Assembly: GCA_963814095.1 (NCBI GenBank)
Contig: CAWFBT010000014.1
Location: 62,001 to 126,000, forward strand
Direction: 5' to 3'
DNA from: JACVRW01 sp963814095
GTDB lineage: Bacteria > Actinomycetota > Thermoleophilia > Solirubrobacterales > Thermoleophilaceae
Length of the DNA stretch: 64,000 nucleotides
This document shows, in pieces, positions 61,249-64,000 of the stretch (the first letter of the stretch is position 1; each line of letters opens with the position of its first letter). The notes beneath the pieces are model-generated. The model was not told the origin of the DNA and made no database searches. It saw nothing but the letters and a program-made list of their open reading frames with translations. Position numbers and translations under genes: made by a program.

Positions 61249-61701
61249 ATGCCCACCCAGACTGCCAGCCGCCGCACCACCAGCCGTCGGAAGAAGGCCG
61301 CCGACGATGCCTATTGCCCGCACTGCCACCTGCTGATCGAGAAGGACGTGGGGGAGGCGTGGCCGAAGGAGCCGCTGCGCTGCCAGCACTGCCGGCTCCT
61401 GGTCGGCGCGGGGCGCGCGCGGGCCGAGCCGTCCGCCGAGCCGGGCGCCCGCGGCAGCGCGGCGGGCGTCTTCGCCCATGAGGCAAAGCGCTCAGGCCCG
61501 GAACACACCGTTCCGAACAGCGTCGTCTGCCGGGCGATTCGCGACGTGGCCGAGAGCATCGGCGCGCGTCCGGAGCGGCTGCTGATGGTCGACTACCAGC
61601 AGCAGGCGTCCGGCGACGAGGAGCTCCCCGGCCTCGACCAGATCTTCGCGGCCTACGGCAGCTGGAAGCGCGCTCGGCGCGCCGCCGCGACCTCCGCCTA
61701 G
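61249..61701 (+). CDS. Zinc-ribbon protein with homing-endonuclease-type repeat
   Basis: 150 residues. Basic start (SRRTTSRRKKAADD), zinc ribbon YCPHCHLLIEKD...LRCQHCRLL, a linker, and a C-terminal helical module (AIRDVAESIGARPERLLMVD, LDQIFAAYGSWKRARRAAA) that resembles the 'HNH repeat' DNA-binding units ending in a Gly-Ser-Trp pattern. No nuclease motif is visible. GGAGG about 10 nt before ATG 61249. Likely DNA- or RNA-binding; unknown role. Confidence 0.65.
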   Translation: MPTQTASRRTTSRRKKAADDAYCPHCHLLIEKDVGEAWPKEPLRCQHCRLLVGAGRARAEPSAEPGARGSAAGVFAHEAKRSGPEHTVPNSVVCRAIRDVAESIGARPERLLMVDYQQQASGDEELPGLDQIFAAYGSWKRARRAAATSA

Positions 61702-61743
61702 ACCCCGGCGCTCGTCGCCCCTGCCAGGTAGAGTGCGCCGCCG

Positions 61744-62229
61744 ATGGAGATCGTGTTCGTCATCGCCCCGTTCGTGGTGGCGGGAATCGCGGTGCTGTTC
61801 GTCGCGTTCGCCGGTGGCGCGGGCGCGGCCCGCGAGATGTACCTCACGCGCGGCGGCAAGCTGTTCACGTTCACGATCCTCATCCTCTACGTGGCGCTCG
61901 GCGTGATCGTGCCGGCGGCGGTGATCGCGTCGCGCGGCGAGTCCGAGGGCGGCGTCGGGCCGCTGCGCGGCGAGCAGCCGTCCGCGGCCGACGAGCGCGG
62001 CAAGACGCTCTTCGTCCAGAACTGCAAGAGCTGCCACACGCTTGCCGCCGTGCAGGCAGCCGGCGTGACCGGCCCGAATCTCGACGAGCTGGGCGCGCTC
62101 GACAAGCAGCGCGTCCTCAACGCCATCAAGCGCGGCGGCACGGGCGAGGGGCGGATGCCGGCCGACATCCTCCAGGGTGAGAACGCCGAGGACGTGGCCG
62201 GCTGGGTCTCTCAGGTGGCCGGGCAGTAG
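61744..62229 (+). CDS. Membrane-anchored cytochrome c
   Basis: 161 residues. Two N-terminal membrane helices (IVFVIAPFVVAGIAVLFVAF and LFTFTILILYVALGVIVPAA) and a small class I cytochrome c domain with heme site C94-K-S-C97-H98 and probable distal ligand M138 (GEGRMPADIL). Probably passes electrons between respiratory complexes outside the membrane; matured by the Ccm system. Terminator hairpin 60 nt downstream. Confidence 0.9.
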   Translation: MEIVFVIAPFVVAGIAVLFVAFAGGAGAAREMYLTRGGKLFTFTILILYVALGVIVPAAVIASRGESEGGVGPLRGEQPSAADERGKTLFVQNCKSCHTLAAVQAAGVTGPNLDELGALDKQRVLNAIKRGGTGEGRMPADILQGENAEDVAGWVSQVAGQ

Positions 62230-62288
62230 GGCCCGCCGTCGACGTTTTCGCAGAAAATCCTGCAGCTTGGGCGGAACGTTGCAAAAAC

Positions 62289-62309
62289 GCCCGTAAGCAG
62301 CGGGCTTTT
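62289..62309 (+). terminator. Terminator after the cytochrome c gene
   Basis: GCCCG (62289-62293), 7-nt loop, CGGGC (62301-62305), then TTTT. Short stem flanked by AAAAA and TTTT. Separates the cytochrome transcript from the riboswitch leader. Confidence 0.65.
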
Positions 62310-62344
62310 CCGTCCGGGCCGTCGTCTCTACTGCTAGCATGGCC

Positions 62345-62485
62345 GCGTCCACAGCCGAGGCCCTGAGCGGAAAATCAGGGCGCGGGGGACCCGTTGGCCA
62401 CTAGGCCTGGGGCGAATCACGCCGGTGCGTGTAGCGCAACTCTTTCAGCGCGAGCCCGTCAGCTAACCCCGCAGGCGAAACGAGA
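62345..62485 (+). ncRNA. c-di-AMP riboswitch (ydaO/yuaA type)
   Basis: The leader shows the conserved blocks of the ydaO motif in order: GCCGAGGCCCTGAGCGGAAA, GCGGGGGACCC, TGGGGCGAATC, and CGAGCCCGTCAGCTAACCCC then GCAGGCG. These are the pairing and ligand-contact segments of the c-di-AMP riboswitch. It ends about 9 nt before ATG 62494, so it likely controls translation or transcription of that single gene. A weak -10-like TAGCAT lies at about 62335. Confidence 0.9.
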
Positions 62486-62493
62486 GAGAGCTG

Positions 62494-62901
62494 ATGCAGC
62501 AAGCCGGTGCACGCGTTCTGCGCGAGGATGATCAGCACGACATGAGCCGTGAGGCGGTGCTCCTCCAGTGGGAGCGGAAGATCGAGGCCGCCGAGCGGAG
62601 CCCGGGCGGTTCCGAGCTCCTCGAGTCCGAGGGCGGGACCGTCGAGGAGCTGCGTCCAACCGAGGACGCCACGCATCGCGAGCCCCGCCGCTTCGAGCGC
62701 CGGGCCAGCTCGGTCGCGACCGCGCCGGTCGCCGCGGAGCCAGAGCGCCGCACGATCACGATCACCGGTCAGCCGACGCCCGCCCGCAGGCGCCGCCCGC
62801 TGATGGACGCTCCGATGGCCCAGCCGGACAGGATCGCCCTCTGGGCCTTTCTCCTTGGGCTGCTGCTGGTCGCGGTGGCGGCCGGCACCGCGCACGCCTA
62901 G
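62494..62901 (+). CDS. Riboswitch-controlled C-terminally membrane-anchored protein, unknown
   Basis: 135 residues. A polar, charged N-terminal region (MSREAVLLQWERKIEAAERS, then Arg-rich HREPRRFERRASS) is followed by one membrane helix at the very end (ALWAFLLGLLLVAVAAGTAHA cut: ALWAFLLGLLLVAVAAG). GAGAGAG precedes ATG 62494; ATG 62542 is an alternative start. No family recognised. In actinobacteria ydaO riboswitches mostly sit before cell-wall hydrolases or transporters; this protein is neither. Confidence 0.75.
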   Translation: MQQAGARVLREDDQHDMSREAVLLQWERKIEAAERSPGGSELLESEGGTVEELRPTEDATHREPRRFERRASSVATAPVAAEPERRTITITGQPTPARRRRPLMDAPMAQPDRIALWAFLLGLLLVAVAAGTAHA

Positions 62902-62975
62902 CCCTCGCAAGTCATCCGTCGCGCCAGCCGCTCCGTATCCATATTGGAGTGGTAATCAAGCCTTTTTCCTTTTAC

Positions 62976-62992
62976 ACTTACCGCAGGTAAGT
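62976..62992. promoter_or_regulatory. Palindromic operator upstream of AhpD-like gene
   Basis: ACTTACC-GCA-GGTAAGT, a perfect 7-bp inverted repeat, lies 22 bp before the start codon in an AT-rich patch. It is the sort of site bound by HxlR/MarR-size dimers; an HxlR gene is next. A related GTAACTTACG occurs near 63973. Confidence 0.65.
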
Positions 62993-63014
62993 CGTACGCA
63001 GAAAGAGAAGCGCG

Positions 63015-63578
63015 ATGAAGGTCAAGGAGAGCAGGTTCCAGGTCCACGACGAGCTCACCGCCCCCGAGCGGAGCGTCCCGATTCTCAAGGGAGCGCTCGC
63101 GGGCGGAGGACAGCTCCCGAACTTCATAGGCGTGCTCGCCGGCTCGCCGGCGGTGCTGCGCGCGTACGCGCGCTTCCGCTCTGAGCTGCGCAACGGCGCG
63201 CTCCCGTATGCCACCCAGCAGCGCATCGCGCTCGCGGTCGCGGAGCACCAGGGCAGCGAGTACGCGCTGTCGACGCTGCTGCGCACCGCCCGCGACGCCG
63301 GGCTCGGGCTCGACGAGATCGCGCTCGCGCGTGAGTTCGACTCGCGCGACGAGAAGGAGTCGATGCTCATGCGCTACGTCAAGTCGCTGCTCGAGACCGA
63401 CGGCTCGCCGCCGCGGCACGTGCTCGAGGAGACGCGCGAGGCGGGCTGGGACGACGAACAGATCCTCGAGACGATCGCCCACGTTGCGCTCGCGACCTTC
63501 GGCAACCTCGTCACCCGCGCCGGCGACGTCCCGCTCGACGGCTCGAGCGAGGATTCGCGGCTGCTGCAGGCCGCCTGA
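63015..63578 (+). CDS. AhpD/carboxymuconolactone decarboxylase-like protein without cysteines
   Basis: 187 residues of the AhpD-like all-helical fold (LPNFIGVLAGSPAVLRAYAR, ALPYATQQRIALAVAEHQGS, ETIAHVALATFGNLVTRAG). The redox Cys-x-x-Cys of AhpD, expected after the EHQGSEYALST segment, is absent; the protein has no Cys at all. So it cannot be a peroxidase partner of the normal kind. Followed closely by an HxlR regulator. Confidence 0.85.
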   Translation: MKVKESRFQVHDELTAPERSVPILKGALAGGGQLPNFIGVLAGSPAVLRAYARFRSELRNGALPYATQQRIALAVAEHQGSEYALSTLLRTARDAGLGLDEIALAREFDSRDEKESMLMRYVKSLLETDGSPPRHVLEETREAGWDDEQILETIAHVALATFGNLVTRAGDVPLDGSSEDSRLLQAA

Positions 63579-63604
63579 GGGCCGCTGCCGAGGTGAGGGC
63601 TACG

Positions 63605-63955
63605 ATGTACGGCATGGCCTTGGAGCGGGCTGTAGCCGTTCGGCATGAACGTCGCGAGACGTGCTGCGGCCACTACCACCAGGCGGTCGAGCTGGTCGGC
63701 AAGCGCTGGACGGGGGCGATCCTGTTCGTTCTGATGGACGGGCCGGCACGCTTCTCCGAGGTCAAGCAGCTGGTCCCCGATCTGTCCGACCGGCTGCTGT
63801 CCGAGCGCATGAAGGAGCTCGAGGCGGAGGGCATCGTCGCGCGCCGCGTGATCGACGACATGCCCGTCAAGGTCGAGTACTCGCTGACCGAGAAGGGCGC
63901 CGCCCTCGAGCCGGCCGTGCGGGCGCTCAAGCTCTGGGCGCGCGCCTGGATGTAG
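63605..63955 (+). CDS. HxlR-family transcriptional regulator
   Basis: 116 residues. Winged helix: VELVGKRWTGAILFVLMDGP, RFSEVKQLVPDLSDRLLSER, GIVARRVIDDMPVKVEYSLT. Two adjacent Cys (C20, C21) lie just before the helix, the place of the redox-sensing Cys in YodB/HypR-type HxlR proteins. Start ATG 63605 (AGGG 6 nt upstream); GTG 63593 and ATG 63614 are alternatives. Probably senses electrophiles or oxidants and controls the AhpD-like gene and itself. Confidence 0.88.
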   Translation: MYGMALERAVAVRHERRETCCGHYHQAVELVGKRWTGAILFVLMDGPARFSEVKQLVPDLSDRLLSERMKELEAEGIVARRVIDDMPVKVEYSLTEKGAALEPAVRALKLWARAWM

Positions 63956-64000
63956 GGCCCGGCGCGCCCGCTGTAACTTACGCGGCTCCCGACATCGAGA

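Overview
This is a very GC-rich, gene-dense bacterial chromosome segment. It most likely comes from an actinobacterium of the Thermoleophilia/Solirubrobacterales type. Pointers are an actinobacterial-type SOS box in front of lexA, a type A RNase P RNA, two F420-type LLM oxidoreductases, large LuxR (LAL) regulators, the cytochrome c maturation genes ccmE and ccmF, and secreted repeat proteins with an Arg/Lys-rich C-terminal beta domain. The lineage is an inference. No rRNA, CRISPR array, insertion sequence or integrase was found.

Layout. 1-4738: a cupin/NmrA-like reading frame cut by the window edge, a frameshifted LAL regulator and a Tat-exported sugar-isomerase-like protein, all on the minus strand. 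4827-17689: an unbroken plus-strand run of 13 genes. It starts with a formyltransferase and a PPK2 kinase, followed by a three-subunit molybdenum hydroxylase, a fused OHCU decarboxylase-urate oxidase, HIU hydrolase, allantoate amidohydrolase and a DUF3830 protein, that is, purine to urate to ureide breakdown. It ends with a GlcF-like Fe-S protein, a GlcD-like flavoprotein, an 87-residue protein and an F420-type oxidoreductase. Nine of the junctions from 6568 onward are start/stop overlaps. 17734-21059: a PD40-repeat secreted protein, formamidase and a MoaD-like protein. 21104-25306: an amidoligase-type cluster (GCS2-type ligase, class I glutamine amidotransferase, circularly permuted ATP-grasp). 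25404-34793: GH2 hydrolase, a broken Na+/H+ antiporter, ccmE-ccmF, a PQQ-type sugar dehydrogenase with PKD domain, and secG. 34929-47896: TldD/PmbA pair, CBS protein, CapA-like protein, a PucR-like regulator divergent from a fatty acid desaturase, TIM44-like protein, M28 peptidase, cysteine hydrolase and a second F420 enzyme. 47927-55725: flavodoxin-like reductase, MerR-DICT regulator divergent from an SRPBCC-Tudor-SDR operon, and GH15 coupled to an intact LAL regulator.

55783-63955 is the most unusual part. A 60-bp perfect copy of the 3' part of tRNA-Leu(GAG) lies 2.1 kb from the intact gene and brackets an NHL-repeat protein gene, as expected for an element integrated at a tRNA. Then come lexA with a perfect SOS box and an overlapping zinc-ribbon gene, an SDR-like protein without its catalytic residues, an apparent MMPL-transporter tail, rnpB with its terminator, a membrane cytochrome c, a c-di-AMP (ydaO-type) riboswitch in front of an unknown membrane protein, and a cysteine-free AhpD-like protein with an HxlR regulator and a palindromic operator.

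At least ten apparent single-base frameshifts occur in six otherwise well-conserved genes between 1.7 and 36 kb. Conserved protein continues at once in another frame each time, which looks more like indel errors in the assembly than gene decay.
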